From the NCBI GenBank assembly GCA_000277545.1, contig AKXM01000005.1, forward strand, positions 155,834 through 219,833: DNA of 64,000 nt, written 5' to 3'. A program made the position numbers and the translations under genes. This stretch comes from Enterobacter sp. Ag1. Lineage in GTDB: Bacteria; Pseudomonadota; Gammaproteobacteria; Enterobacterales; Enterobacteriaceae. The notes under the pieces are model-generated. The model ran no database searches. It worked only from the letters and a program-made list of their open reading frames with translations, and was not told the DNA's origin. Below, piece by piece: positions 43,655 through 53,034 of the stretch; within the stretch, counting starts at the first letter, position 1; each line of letters starts with the position of its first letter.

Positions 43655-45082
43655 CTAAAATACCATTCCCCGCAGACTTTCATTTCTTGTTGCCGCCAGG
43701 TGATGCCAAAGCGGCTGTAGCCGCTGCAGGGCAAGCTGCATCTCTGCGGGTTCAAGGCTGAAGGGAAGGCGTAAAAAGCGCTCAAAAGCCCCATCGACCC
43801 CAAACCTTGGCCCGGCACCGATCCGAATGCCCTGACTCTCGGCGGCGGCGGCAAAAATCGTGGCCAGCGGTTTCGGTAATTCCACCCACCACGACAGGCC
43901 GCCTTCCGGGGGCGATGTTTGCCAGTCCGGGAACAGCGCTTGCATCGCGGCGAAGCTGGTTTCGCAGCGTTGGCGCAGCATCTCTCTGCGCTGTGGCAAG
44001 AACTGCGCCGCGTCGGCAAACAACTGCGTGGCAGCCAGTTGCTCCAGCAGAGGTGTCCCTAAATCAAAGGTATTGCGGATTTGTATCAGCGAACTGATGG
44101 TTTTGCCTGAAGCCCTTATCCAGCCGAGGCGCAGCCCGCCCCAGAAACTTTTCCCGGCGGAGCCGAGCGAGATAGTGTGTTCTTCCGGGCCAAAAGCCGC
44201 CAGGGGAGGAGGAGGAGGGGCATCAAACCAGAGATCGGCCATCGTTTCGTCCACAACCAGCGTGGTGTGGCTGCGGGCGGCTATCTCGTTCACCCTTTGG
44301 CGCGTGGCCGCATCCATACAGCGGCCAGTTGGGTTATGGAAATCTGGAATCAAGTAAGCTAGCCGGGGAGAAGTCTGGGCGATAGTCGCCGCTAAACCGT
44401 CAACATCCCAACCGCTTGCGGGCAGGCTGACCGGCACGGGGCGGCAGGAGGCGCCGCGAATCGCCGCCAACGCCATCGGGTAAGTGGGATGGTCTACGAC
44501 TACGCGATCGCCCGGGCCGGTGAACAGTCTAAGTATTAGCCCCAGTCCGCTGACGGCACCGTTGACCACCATGATTTGGTCAGGCGTCGTGGGTAATCCC
44601 CGTGACGCATAATGCCGCGCAATTGCTTCTCTCAGCTCCGGCAAGCCCTGGCTGTCATAGCCGGTTGAGGACAAATGTTCCGGCAGGAAAGTGAGCGCGG
44701 TGGAGTATGCCCGATGAATTTCCGGCCCGGCGCTGAGGGCGGCGGTGGAGAGATCCAGTACCGGAGCATTGCCGGGCAAGGGGGAAATGGCCGGGCTGCT
44801 TTCGGGCAGCATGGTGACAGAGCCTGAGCCCTGGCGGCTCAGCAGATACCCTTCCTCCCGGAGCTGCGCCAGCGCAGAGGCCACCGTGGTGCGGCTCACG
44901 CCCAGCGCGCCAGAAAGCTCTCTTTCCCCTGGCAGCCTGCTGTCGAGTGGTAAGCGGCCATCCAGGATCAGCAGCCGTAGCCCGTCCGCCAGTTGCCGAT
45001 AGACAGGCGAGCGGGATGAGGCCTGATGCCAGTGGCCCAGCAGGCGTGTTAAAGATGAAATTCCGATTCTGCGCAGCGTCAT
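43655..45082 (-). CDS. MocR/GntR-family regulator (YczR-like)
   Basis: Protein of 475 residues. An N-terminal GntR winged helix (about 25-90, RLPGERELSGALGVSRTTVASALAQLREEGYLLSRQGSG) is fused to a type-I aminotransferase domain (about 115-465). PLP-binding features are present: PDFHNPTGR (Asn) and SAGKSFWGGLRLGW (Lys at the Schiff-base position). A proline run (DAPPPPPLAAF) lies before the Lys. It is divergent from a YczE-type membrane protein, the arrangement for which the YczR subgroup of MocR regulators is named, so it likely controls that gene in response to PLP or an amino compound. Confidence 0.87.
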   Translation of the reverse strand: MTLRRIGISSLTRLLGHWHQASSRSPVYRQLADGLRLLILDGRLPLDSRLPGERELSGALGVSRTTVASALAQLREEGYLLSRQGSGSVTMLPESSPAISPLPGNAPVLDLSTAALSAGPEIHRAYSTALTFLPEHLSSTGYDSQGLPELREAIARHYASRGLPTTPDQIMVVNGAVSGLGLILRLFTGPGDRVVVDHPTYPMALAAIRGASCRPVPVSLPASGWDVDGLAATIAQTSPRLAYLIPDFHNPTGRCMDAATRQRVNEIAARSHTTLVVDETMADLWFDAPPPPPLAAFGPEEHTISLGSAGKSFWGGLRLGWIRASGKTISSLIQIRNTFDLGTPLLEQLAATQLFADAAQFLPQRREMLRQRCETSFAAMQALFPDWQTSPPEGGLSWWVELPKPLATIFAAAAESQGIRIGAGPRFGVDGAFERFLRLPFSLEPAEMQLALQRLQPLWHHLAATRNESLRGMVF

Positions 45083-45103
45083 AGCAGTCCACTTTCTGAT
45101 AAC

Positions 45104-45124
45104 TGGACCTTAATACTAGGTCCA
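45104..45124. promoter_or_regulatory. Candidate MocR operator
   Basis: TGGACC and GGTCCA are inverted around nine bases (TTAATACTA). A further GTCCA at 45087-45091 repeats the right arm in direct orientation 33 bases away. The site lies in the 88-bp divergent gap. MocR proteins often use such repeated half-sites. Confidence 0.55.
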
Positions 45125-45170
45125 TTTTGCGAGAGGGTATAGCCATAAAAACACACTGAGGATCTTTGTC

Positions 45171-45788
45171 ATGATGGCTCGTCGCCTGCTGCAGCTTTAT
45201 ACCGGCCTGGTCTTTTACGGCATTTCAACCGCTATGTTCGTGCGTGCCGATCTGGGCGCGGACCCGTGGAACGTTTTCCACCTCGGCGTGGCCAGGCTTT
45301 TTTCGCTCAACCTCGGGCTGGTGATGATTATTGTGGGGGCGCTGGTGTTGCTGCTGTGGATCCCGCTGCGTCAGCGTCCAGGCCTTGGCACCATTAGCAA
45401 CGTGATTGTGTTGGGGCTGGCGGCGGATGCCACGCTGGCGCTAATGCCGCTGCTGGAATCGCTTTTTGCGCGATCCGTTTTGCTGGTCGGTGCTTTGATA
45501 GTGAATGCCCTTGCGACAGGCATGTATATCGGCGCTGGTTTTGGTGCCGGGCCGCGAGATGGGCTGATGACCGGGATCCATGCCAGAACGGGCTGGTCGG
45601 TGCGCAGCGTACGTACCGCCATCGAAGTGACCGTACTGATCTCCGGCTGGCTGATGGGCGGTAGTTTTGGCGTGGGCACCGTGCTTTATGCGTTAGCTAT
45701 CGGGCCTCTCATTCAGCTTTGCCTGCCGTGGTTTCGCGTTAAGCCGTTGAATAACACAGCGACTCCTGCACAGGAAGCTACATTCTGA
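45171..45788 (+). CDS. YczE/YyaS/YitT-family membrane protein
   Basis: Protein of 205 residues with five to six hydrophobic helices, in the inner membrane. The family signature is present: VRADLGADPWNVFHLGVA near the N-terminus and GAGFGAGPRDGLMTGIHARTGWSVRSVRTAIE in the middle. The molecular function of the family is unknown; transport has been suggested. Two adjacent ATG codons can start it, and AGGA is best spaced for the first. The divergent MocR regulator is its probable controller. Confidence 0.85.
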   Translation: MMARRLLQLYTGLVFYGISTAMFVRADLGADPWNVFHLGVARLFSLNLGLVMIIVGALVLLLWIPLRQRPGLGTISNVIVLGLAADATLALMPLLESLFARSVLLVGALIVNALATGMYIGAGFGAGPRDGLMTGIHARTGWSVRSVRTAIEVTVLISGWLMGGSFGVGTVLYALAIGPLIQLCLPWFRVKPLNNTATPAQEATF

Positions 45789-45850
45789 TGCCGTAGCTGT
45801 GCTAAACATTATCTTCCGGAGAATAATAATTGCTTAAAACGGGAGAGAGT

Positions 45851-46669
45851 ATGCGGCACGAGATTGTGAGTAAACCCGCGCTGAACTGGAACAGCTTTCA
45901 GCTGGCAGAGATATTAACCCACTGTTTTGAACAGTACGTGGTGCCTTTTCGTCTGGAAGGGGAAACGTTCGGCTGGCGTTTTGCCTCAGAAGATCTTTTC
46001 CCAGGCGACAGCCCTATCTGGCTTTACCGTGGAGAGCCCAAAGCAATGGCGCTGGTGACCCGACGCGGGCAAACCTGCCGCCTGGCCGCGTTTGCGATTC
46101 GCCCGGAACTGCGCGGGCAGGGTTTAGGCAAGATCTTCATTCAGCAGCTTATTGATGCCGCGCGCGAGCGCGGGGATAAGCAATTTTATCTGGAAGTGAT
46201 TTTAGGCAACGAAGGCGGGCTGGCGCTCTATGAGCGAATGGGCTTTGTGCCCCAGCAAACGCTGGTGGGCTTCCAGTCTGCAGGTGTTCCTGAAGGCGAG
46301 GCCGACGGCGAACTGCTGGAAATCGATCCGCTGCAAATGACCCATAGAATGATGGCCGCTAACGATGCGCCGCTGCCGTGGCTTTGCGCGGCTGAAACGC
46401 TGTATAAGCTGCCCGGTAAGGCTTTTGTACTGGATGAAGTGGCTTATGCGATGGTCGTTCCCGGCGAAATACCGAAGCTCAGAGGGCTGTTTGTTGAGCC
46501 GTCTGCGCGACGATCCGGTAAGGCAAAAAAGCTGCTGGCTTTACTTCAGCGCCAGTTCCCCCGATTAGTGGCTATTCCCAGCCTGCCCGAAACCGTTTCG
46601 CCGGTGTTTTTAGGGAGCGGCTTTACCCTGGATAAGATTCGGCAATACGAGATGAAGCTTACCTTGTAG
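45851..46669 (+). CDS. GNAT-family N-acetyltransferase
   Basis: Protein of 272 residues. The acetyl-CoA site RPELRGQGLGKIFIQQLIDAAR and the strand FYLEVILGNEGGLALYERMGF define a complete GNAT domain (about 40-150). The C-terminal part (about 180-272, LRGLFVEPSARRSGKAKKLLALLQRQFP and LGSGFTLDKIRQYEMKL) resembles a second, degenerate GNAT-like unit. The ATG at 45851 is preceded by GGGAGAGAG; the earlier in-frame start lacks this. The substrate is unknown. Confidence 0.82.
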   Translation: MRHEIVSKPALNWNSFQLAEILTHCFEQYVVPFRLEGETFGWRFASEDLFPGDSPIWLYRGEPKAMALVTRRGQTCRLAAFAIRPELRGQGLGKIFIQQLIDAARERGDKQFYLEVILGNEGGLALYERMGFVPQQTLVGFQSAGVPEGEADGELLEIDPLQMTHRMMAANDAPLPWLCAAETLYKLPGKAFVLDEVAYAMVVPGEIPKLRGLFVEPSARRSGKAKKLLALLQRQFPRLVAIPSLPETVSPVFLGSGFTLDKIRQYEMKLTL

Positions 46670-46677
46670 GCAGAGAA

Positions 46678-46699
46678 GGTGAGGGCGAAGGCCCTCACC
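46678..46699. terminator. Hairpin between the GNAT gene and gdhA
   Basis: GGTGAGGGC and GCCCTCACC form a perfect 9-bp stem with loop GAAG between convergent genes. T tracts are missing. Confidence 0.5.
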
Positions 46700-46706
46700 C
46701 TGCAAG

Positions 46707-48050
46707 TTACAGCACGCCCTGAGCCAGCATCGCGTCCGCAACTTTTACGAACCCGGCGATGTTCGCGCCTCGAACGTACTGGGTTTGTTTTCCTTCGCCA
46801 CCGTAATCCACGCAGGCCTGATGAATATCAAGCATGATGTGGTGCAGGCGAATATCTACTTTTTCGGCCTTCCAGCTCAGACGGGCCGCATTCTGCGCCA
46901 TTTCCAGCCCGGACGTTGCTACACCGCCTGCGTTTGCCGCTTTACCCGGCGCGAACAGCACGCCAGCTTCCACAAACAGGTCCGTCGCAGCAATCGTGGT
47001 TGGCATATTTGCCCCTTCGGCTACCGCTTTCACGCCGTTGGCGATAAGCGTTTGGGCAGCATCGACGTCCAGCTCGTTCTGTGTAGCACAAGGCAGAGCG
47101 ATATCGACCGGCACGCTCCACGGCTGCTGGCCTTCCAGATAAGTCAGGCCAAACTCTCGGGCATAGTCGGCGACGCGGCCATCGCGGCTGGCTTTGATTT
47201 TGCACAGGCGGGCCAGTTTCTCTGCGTTAAAGCCTGCTTCATCTACCACGGTGCCGTTGGAGTCAGACGCCGTGACCACGCGAGCGCCGAGCGACATGGC
47301 TTTTTCAATCGCATACTGAGCGACGTTCCCGGAGCCGGAAACCGCCACGCGCAGGCCTTCAAAGCCCAGGCCGTGGCGCTGCAGCATGGCATCGGTGAAG
47401 TAGATCAGGCCGTAGCCGGTCGCTTCAGGGCGGATCAGACTGCCGCCGAACGACAGCCCTTTGCCGGTAAACACGCAGGCGGTGTTGTTGGAGAGCTTTT
47501 TCATCATCCCCGCCATGTAGCCGACTTCGCGGCCACCAACGCCGATATCCCCTGCCGGAACATCGGTGTCCGGGCCAAGGTGGCGATAAAGCTCCAGCAT
47601 CAGCGCCTGGCAAAAGCGCATGATTTCGCCTTCGCTTTTGCCCTTCGGATTAAAGTCGCTGCCGCCTTTGCCGCCGCCCATTGGTAGCGTGGTGAGGGCG
47701 TTTTTAAAGGTCTGCTCAAAGCCGAGAAATTTGAGGATCGACAGATTAACGGAAGGGTGGAAGCGCATGCCGCCTTTGAACGGGCCAATGGCCGAGTTGA
47801 ACTGCACGCGCCAGGCCCGGTTCACCTGCACCTGATTGTTGTCGTCCACCCAGGCGACGCGGAACTGAATCACGCGCTCTGGCTCAACCAGACGTTCGAG
47901 CAGCGCCTGCTGGCGGTATTGCGGATTGTTTTCCAGAAACGGCCACAGCGTGCTCATCACTTCGCGAACCGCCTGAGCGAATTCTACCTGGTGCGGATCG
48001 CGGGACTGTACTGAGGTTAAAAAGCCTTCGAGGGATAATGCTTGAGCCAT
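46707..48050 (-). CDS. gdhA: NADP-specific glutamate dehydrogenase
   Basis: Protein of 447 residues, as in E. coli. It makes glutamate from 2-oxoglutarate, ammonia and NADPH in the cytoplasm. The catalytic-domain motif GPFKGGMRFHPSVNLSILKFLGFEQTFKNALT and the lysine-bearing LPMGGGKGGSDFNPKGKS (about 116-133) are complete. The nucleotide-binding domain has VSGSGNVAQYA. It has its own promoter and is not clustered with nitrogen genes here. Its neighbour fepA is a location not seen in E. coli. Confidence 0.97.
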   Translation of the reverse strand: MAQALSLEGFLTSVQSRDPHQVEFAQAVREVMSTLWPFLENNPQYRQQALLERLVEPERVIQFRVAWVDDNNQVQVNRAWRVQFNSAIGPFKGGMRFHPSVNLSILKFLGFEQTFKNALTTLPMGGGKGGSDFNPKGKSEGEIMRFCQALMLELYRHLGPDTDVPAGDIGVGGREVGYMAGMMKKLSNNTACVFTGKGLSFGGSLIRPEATGYGLIYFTDAMLQRHGLGFEGLRVAVSGSGNVAQYAIEKAMSLGARVVTASDSNGTVVDEAGFNAEKLARLCKIKASRDGRVADYAREFGLTYLEGQQPWSVPVDIALPCATQNELDVDAAQTLIANGVKAVAEGANMPTTIAATDLFVEAGVLFAPGKAANAGGVATSGLEMAQNAARLSWKAEKVDIRLHHIMLDIHQACVDYGGEGKQTQYVRGANIAGFVKVADAMLAQGVL

Positions 48051-48107
48051 CAGAGGTAACTCCTTGTTGAAAATTATGTTGTCTGTCTTTTTTTGGGTGA
48101 TTTTTCG

Positions 48108-48138
48108 ACTATAACATTTTCTTATGAACGGGCATCAA
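48108..48138 (-). promoter_or_regulatory. Putative promoter of gdhA
   Basis: Read leftward, an extended -10 (TG-T-TATAGT, hexamer 48113-48108) lies 19 bases after TTGATG (48138-48133). The spacing is long, but the extended -10 compensates. The transcription start would be about 50 bases before gdhA. Confidence 0.5.
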
Positions 48139-48302
48139 GCGATTTTTTCACCGGAAAGGCAATAAAGAAGGGAAGCGTTTAGTCGGGCTATTAACCCTAA
48201 AAAAATCTAAATTTCGGTCTAATAACAGACAATAAATTGTCTTCTCTGTTTTTCGGCCGTTGGCGATCAATTTGGGAGGCTTATTAGCCTCCCGAACCGA
48301 GC

Positions 48303-50531
48303 TTAGAAGTGTGTATTGACGCTCATGTAGTACGTGCGGCCAGGCTCGTTGTAGGTCTCCGCGCCAGCGCCGTACATGTAGGATTTGGTCGTGTCATTCC
48401 CGGTGGTCTGGGCGTTACCTGCGCGCCAGTGGCGCTTATCCAGCAGGTTGTCGATCCCGGCGGTGAAGCTGACGTTTTTGGTCGCGTCCCAGGTCGCGCT
48501 CATGCCAAGGATGCTATAAGGGCTGACCTCGTTGGTGTCGCTGCCGGTGACAGGAACTCCCTTATAGTTGTACTTCTTCGGTGCCTGTTTGCCGTACCAC
48601 GTCAGGGTGCTTTGCAGCGAAATGTCCGGGCGAACCTGCCAGCTAAGCGTGGAGTTAAGCGTGTATTCAGGGATGATCGACAGGCGATCGCCGGTTTCCT
48701 TATTTTTACTTTGCAGCATGTAAGTCAGGTTGTTATTCCAGCTTACGGTCTCCGTCAGCGGCAGATTAATCGTACCTTCAAGACCTTCCACCACCGCTTT
48801 AGGCACGTTGCCCCACTGGTAGATGTCGGTTTTCTTGCTGTTAGAGGCAATAGGTGAATAGCCGGATTCAATTTTGTTGCGATAGTCGTTCCGGAACCAG
48901 GTGATCCCTGCCTGATAGCCGTCACGCTTGAACTCCAGGCCAATTTCTTTGTTGACGCTGGTTTCGGCTTTCAGATCCTCATTCCCCATCAGATAACACG
49001 CCCCGCCGCTGGCTGCACAGCCCTGACCGCGGCTGTAAAGGATGTAGTTCGGGTTGGTCTGATACAGACTTGGCGCTTTATAAGCCCGGGCAATACCGAG
49101 CTTCAGCGTCAAGTCTTCCACCAATTCCTGGCTCAGATTCAGCGACGGGCTCCAGTTATCCCCCACGATGGAGTGATGATCGAACCGAAGACCCGGCGTC
49201 AGCATGGTGCTGCTGGTTAGCTCCATATTGTTTTCGGCAAACAGAGAGAAGATCTCCGCTTTGGAATAAGGGCTTCGGCCGGTGGATGAGAGCCCCGGAA
49301 TCGGCCCGCCTTCGCTTAACGACTGGGTGTTGGAGGTGCCGTCTTTCATGCGCTGCTGATTCCATTCGCTACCGACGGTGAGGTTTTGATTCACCAGCAG
49401 GGTAAACGGAATGCTTGCTTCGCTGTGCAGCATGACATCGCTGAGATCGATATCTGAGAACTGGTTGTTGGAGAAAATCCCCTCCGTGCCGCCCGCCAGG
49501 CCCTCATTCATGCGCGAGTTACGGGTGTGTTCGTATTGCGCATAAGTGTTGGTGGTGACGCCGTTATCCCAGCCGCCGGTCCAGGTCACGGAATAGGTCT
49601 GGCGGTAGAGACGATTGGTCTCTTTGCCGTAGTTGTCCTTCACCAACTGGCTGGTATTCGTATTCTGTGTATCACCTGAATAGAGATTCCCCTGGCGACT
49701 GTAGCCGGTTTCAAACTCCAGCGCCTGCATCGGGGCAAATTCCCAGCGGATCATTCCGTTCAGGTCTTTATGGATTACGCCTTCTCGGCCCGCTGGCAGC
49801 GTGTTGGCGTAAGACCCGGTGCGCAGTGACTGGTGCCCCTGGTTGATGTCCCAGGCGTCCGCCTGCGTTTTATCGAGGTTGCCGTAGAGACGGAAACTCA
49901 CGTCGTCACCGAGCGGCCCGGTCAGGCTGAAGTTGGTGCGTTTCGTTGCGCCTTCATCTTTGTGCTCCGGGGCATTGAAATAGGTGTTCCAGCTGCCGTG
50001 GAATTCGTTGCTGCTGCGTTTGGTGATGATGTTCACCACGCCGCCAGCCGCCCCATTGCCGTAGCGGGCTGCTGCCGGGCCGCGCAGGACCTCAATGCGT
50101 TCGATCATTTCCGGTGGAACCCAGGAGGCATCGCCGCGGGTATCACGCTCGCCGCGCCAGCCCAGGCGCACTGAATTGCGGCTGGTGACGGGTTTACCGT
50201 CAACCAGGATCAGCGTGTTTTCTGGCCCCATACCGCGAATGTCGATCTGGCGGCCGTTGCCGCGCTGCCCGCTGGTGGAGTTGCCGGTCAGGTTAACTCC
50301 CGGCATGGTACGAATGATTTCAGAGACATCGCGCGCGACCGGGTGCTTCTTTAATTCCTCGGAAGTAATCACCGACACGCCGGGTGCCTGCAGCGTTTGC
50401 TGGGCTGCGGTGACGACGAGCGTGTCTTCGTTTTCAGCGGGGGTTACCTCTGCTGCTGCCGCTGAAAAAGCGGTGCCGTAGAGGCCCAGACTCACCAGTG
50501 TGGCGAGGGAGTACGATAATGTATTGTTCAT
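48303..50531 (-). CDS. fepA: FepA-type ferric enterobactin TonB-dependent receptor
   Basis: Protein of 742 residues. The signal peptide ends at about residue 27 (FSAAAA). The TonB box DTLVVTA is followed by a plug domain (LQAPGVSVITSEELKKHPVARDVSEIIRTMPGVNLTGNSTSGQRGNGRQIDIRGMGPENTL), and a 22-strand outer-membrane barrel ends in the terminal Phe (MSVNTHF). Long stretches agree with E. coli FepA, including the surface-loop cysteine pair (GQGCAASGGACYLMGNEDLKAETS). A Fur box lies about 105 bases upstream. No fes, entF, entD or fepBCDG genes are adjacent; the neighbours are gdhA and cstA. Confidence 0.93.
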   Translation of the reverse strand: MNNTLSYSLATLVSLGLYGTAFSAAAAEVTPAENEDTLVVTAAQQTLQAPGVSVITSEELKKHPVARDVSEIIRTMPGVNLTGNSTSGQRGNGRQIDIRGMGPENTLILVDGKPVTSRNSVRLGWRGERDTRGDASWVPPEMIERIEVLRGPAAARYGNGAAGGVVNIITKRSSNEFHGSWNTYFNAPEHKDEGATKRTNFSLTGPLGDDVSFRLYGNLDKTQADAWDINQGHQSLRTGSYANTLPAGREGVIHKDLNGMIRWEFAPMQALEFETGYSRQGNLYSGDTQNTNTSQLVKDNYGKETNRLYRQTYSVTWTGGWDNGVTTNTYAQYEHTRNSRMNEGLAGGTEGIFSNNQFSDIDLSDVMLHSEASIPFTLLVNQNLTVGSEWNQQRMKDGTSNTQSLSEGGPIPGLSSTGRSPYSKAEIFSLFAENNMELTSSTMLTPGLRFDHHSIVGDNWSPSLNLSQELVEDLTLKLGIARAYKAPSLYQTNPNYILYSRGQGCAASGGACYLMGNEDLKAETSVNKEIGLEFKRDGYQAGITWFRNDYRNKIESGYSPIASNSKKTDIYQWGNVPKAVVEGLEGTINLPLTETVSWNNNLTYMLQSKNKETGDRLSIIPEYTLNSTLSWQVRPDISLQSTLTWYGKQAPKKYNYKGVPVTGSDTNEVSPYSILGMSATWDATKNVSFTAGIDNLLDKRHWRAGNAQTTGNDTTKSYMYGAGAETYNEPGRTYYMSVNTHF

Positions 50532-50634
50532 TATTTATCCTGAGTGTCACCGCCTGCGTCCCTTAAGTTCCTTTCCCAAACGAGGAGGGACGCGGCAAAA
50601 GTGCCTGGAGTTGAAAGTGCGGAAACACGCTATT

Positions 50635-50653
50635 GCAAATGAAAACAATTATC
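50635..50653. promoter_or_regulatory. Fur box upstream of fepA
   Basis: GCAAATGAAAACAATTATC matches the 19-bp Fur consensus at 14 positions. Iron-dependent repression of fepA by Fur is established in E. coli. Confidence 0.75.
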
Positions 50654-50793
50654 AATGTCTTTATCAATTGCATTTTTGCAATCTATTAAAGCCGCTAATT
50701 AATCAGCCTGGGTTATTACTCCCCGTATCAATCATTCATTAACCTGATGCTCCACAATTGACCTTCCGCTGTTACGGTTCCGATACATATTTA

Positions 50794-50809
50794 GGTGATC
50801 TCATTAACA
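50794..50809. promoter_or_regulatory. CRP-like site upstream of cstA
   Basis: GGTGATCTCATTAACA matches the CRP core TGTGATCTAGATCACA at 11 of 16 positions. cstA is cAMP-CRP dependent in E. coli, so the site is plausible. Confidence 0.5.
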
Positions 50810-50922
50810 AACTGAGGTAAATGCCCCGTGTTTTGCCCCCTTCCGATTGTGAGAATCGCTATTCCAGGCTAGAAACAAAATGTAACAACTCTCGGTATCC
50901 ACTTAGAAAACGGACAAAATTG

Positions 50923-53028
50923 ATGGATAGATTTGGGAAACACCTCGTCTGGGTCGTGCTCGCTTTGATCGGCGCATTCGCCCTCGGCTACATCGCACTG
51001 AATCGCGGTGAACAGATAAATGCGCTGTGGATTGTTATTGCCTCAGTTTGTATCTACCTGATTGCCTATCGTTACTACGGTTTGTTTATCGCTAAACGCG
51101 TGCTAACGGTGGATGCCACGCGCATGACGCCGGCCGTGCGAAACAATGACGGCCTTGATTACGTCCCAACGGATAAAAAAGTGCTGTTTGGCCACCATTT
51201 TGCCGCCATCGCCGGGGCGGGGCCGCTGGTGGGACCGGTGCTTGCCGCGCAAATGGGTTACCTGCCGGGCATGCTTTGGCTGCTGGCAGGCGTGGTGCTG
51301 GCGGGCGCCGTGCAGGACTTTATGGTGTTGTTTGTCTCCACGCGTCGCAACGGGCGTTCGCTGGGGGAGTTAGTTAAAGAAGAAATGGGCAACACTGCGG
51401 GGGTTATCGCACTGGTCGCCTGCTTTATGATCATGGTGATTATCCTGGCCGTGCTGGCAATGATCGTGGTGAAGGCGTTAACCCATAGCCCGTGGGGGAC
51501 TTACACCGTGGCCTTTACCATCCCGCTGGCGCTGTTTATGGGCGTCTACATTCGCTATTTGCGCCCGGGGCGTATCGGCGAAGTGTCGGTGATTGGCCTG
51601 GTGATGCTGGTGTTTGCCATTATTTCCGGCGGCTGGGTAGCGGAGAGCCCGACCTGGGCGCCGTACTTTGATTTTACGGGTGTGCAGCTCACCTGGATGC
51701 TGGTAGGGTACGGTTTTGTGGCCTCGGTGCTGCCGGTGTGGCTGCTGCTGGCCCCGCGTGATTACCTCTCCACCTTCCTGAAAATCGGCACCATCATCGG
51801 GCTGGCTATCGGCATTTTGATCATGCGTCCGACGCTGCAAATGCCATCATTAACAAAATTCATTGATGGCACCGGCCCGGTCTGGAGTGGGGATCTGTTC
51901 CCGTTCCTGTTTATCACCATCGCCTGTGGGGCCGTTTCCGGCTTCCACGCGCTGATTGCTTCCGGCACCACGCCAAAAATGCTGGCGAACGAAAATCAGG
52001 CCTGCTTCATTGGCTACGGCGGCATGTTGATGGAGTCCTTCGTCGCGATCATGGCGCTGGTGGCAGCCTGTATCATCGATCCGGGCGTGTACTTCGCGAT
52101 GAACAGCCCGATGGCTGTATTGGCGCCCGCTGGCACGGCGGATGTTGTCGCTTCTGCCGCGCAGGTGGTGAGCGGGTGGGGCTTCCATATCACTCCGGAA
52201 ACGCTGACCAACATCGCCAACGAAGTGGGCGAACAGAGCATCATCTCCCGTGCCGGTGGGGCACCAACGCTGGCCGTTGGCATGGCATATATTCTGCACG
52301 GCGCGCTCGGCGGGCTGATGGACGTCTCGTTCTGGTACCACTTTGCCATCCTGTTTGAAGCGCTGTTTATCCTGACGGCGGTGGATGCCGGGACTCGTGC
52401 GGCACGTTTTATGCTGCAGGATCTGCTGGGCGTAATCTCTCCGGGACTGAAACGGACGGATTCGCTGCCGGCCAACCTGCTTGCCACCGGGCTTTGTGTG
52501 CTCGCCTGGGGTTACTTCCTGCATCAGGGCGTGGTCGATCCGCTGGGCGGCATTAACACGCTGTGGCCGCTGTTCGGTATCGCCAACCAGATGCTGGCGG
52601 GCATGGCGCTCATGCTGTGCGCCGTTGTGCTGTTCAAAATGAAGAAGCAGCGCTATGCCTGGGTGGCGCTGATGCCGACCGCCTGGCTGCTGGTGTGCAC
52701 GTTAACCGCAGGCTGGCAGAAAGCGTTCAGCTCGGATGCAAAAGTGGGCTTCCTCGCCATCGCCAATAAGTTCCAGGCGATGATCGACAGCGGTAATATT
52801 CCGGCGCAGTACACGCAGTCGCAGCTCAGCCAGTTGGTGTTTAACAACCGCCTGGATGCGGGGCTGACCATCTTCTTTATGGTGGTGGTTGTGGTGCTCG
52901 GCTGGTTCTCGCTGAAAACTGCGCTTAAGGCGCTGAAGTCTGAGCAACCGACGTCGAGCGAAACGCCGTATGAGCCGATGCCTGAGAATTACGAACAGAT
53001 CGTGGCGCAGGCGAAGAGCGTACATTGA
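50923..53028 (+). CDS. cstA: Pyruvate/peptide transporter CstA (carbon starvation protein A)
   Basis: Protein of 701 residues, as in E. coli. It is an inner-membrane carrier with about 18 hydrophobic helices. Highly conserved segments include DYVPTDKKVLFGHHFAAIAGAGPLVGPVLAAQMGYLPG and SGFHALIASGTTPKMLANE. The E. coli protein takes up pyruvate and peptides on carbon starvation. The ATG at 50923 starts MDRFGKHLVW; it has only a weak ribosome site, and two GGA triplets lie at the start. E. coli cstA translation is repressed by CsrA, which binds GGA motifs. ybdD follows. Confidence 0.96.
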   Translation: MDRFGKHLVWVVLALIGAFALGYIALNRGEQINALWIVIASVCIYLIAYRYYGLFIAKRVLTVDATRMTPAVRNNDGLDYVPTDKKVLFGHHFAAIAGAGPLVGPVLAAQMGYLPGMLWLLAGVVLAGAVQDFMVLFVSTRRNGRSLGELVKEEMGNTAGVIALVACFMIMVIILAVLAMIVVKALTHSPWGTYTVAFTIPLALFMGVYIRYLRPGRIGEVSVIGLVMLVFAIISGGWVAESPTWAPYFDFTGVQLTWMLVGYGFVASVLPVWLLLAPRDYLSTFLKIGTIIGLAIGILIMRPTLQMPSLTKFIDGTGPVWSGDLFPFLFITIACGAVSGFHALIASGTTPKMLANENQACFIGYGGMLMESFVAIMALVAACIIDPGVYFAMNSPMAVLAPAGTADVVASAAQVVSGWGFHITPETLTNIANEVGEQSIISRAGGAPTLAVGMAYILHGALGGLMDVSFWYHFAILFEALFILTAVDAGTRAARFMLQDLLGVISPGLKRTDSLPANLLATGLCVLAWGYFLHQGVVDPLGGINTLWPLFGIANQMLAGMALMLCAVVLFKMKKQRYAWVALMPTAWLLVCTLTAGWQKAFSSDAKVGFLAIANKFQAMIDSGNIPAQYTQSQLSQLVFNNRLDAGLTIFFMVVVVVLGWFSLKTALKALKSEQPTSSETPYEPMPENYEQIVAQAKSVH

Positions 53029-53034
53029 TTTTTA

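Larger units (their letters stand above)
50532..50922. promoter_or_regulatory. Divergent fepA/cstA control region (391 bp)
   Basis: It contains the Fur box (50635-50653) for fepA and a CRP-like site (50794-50809) for cstA. In E. coli the entire enterobactin cluster lies between these two promoters. An open frame extending cstA upstream to 50821 is present but does not match the family. Confidence 0.65.

Noticed and set aside
50821..50922. N-terminal extension of CstA from the upstream ATG
   Set aside because: The 34 extra residues are hydrophilic and do not match CstA, whose 701-residue length is reached exactly from 50923.
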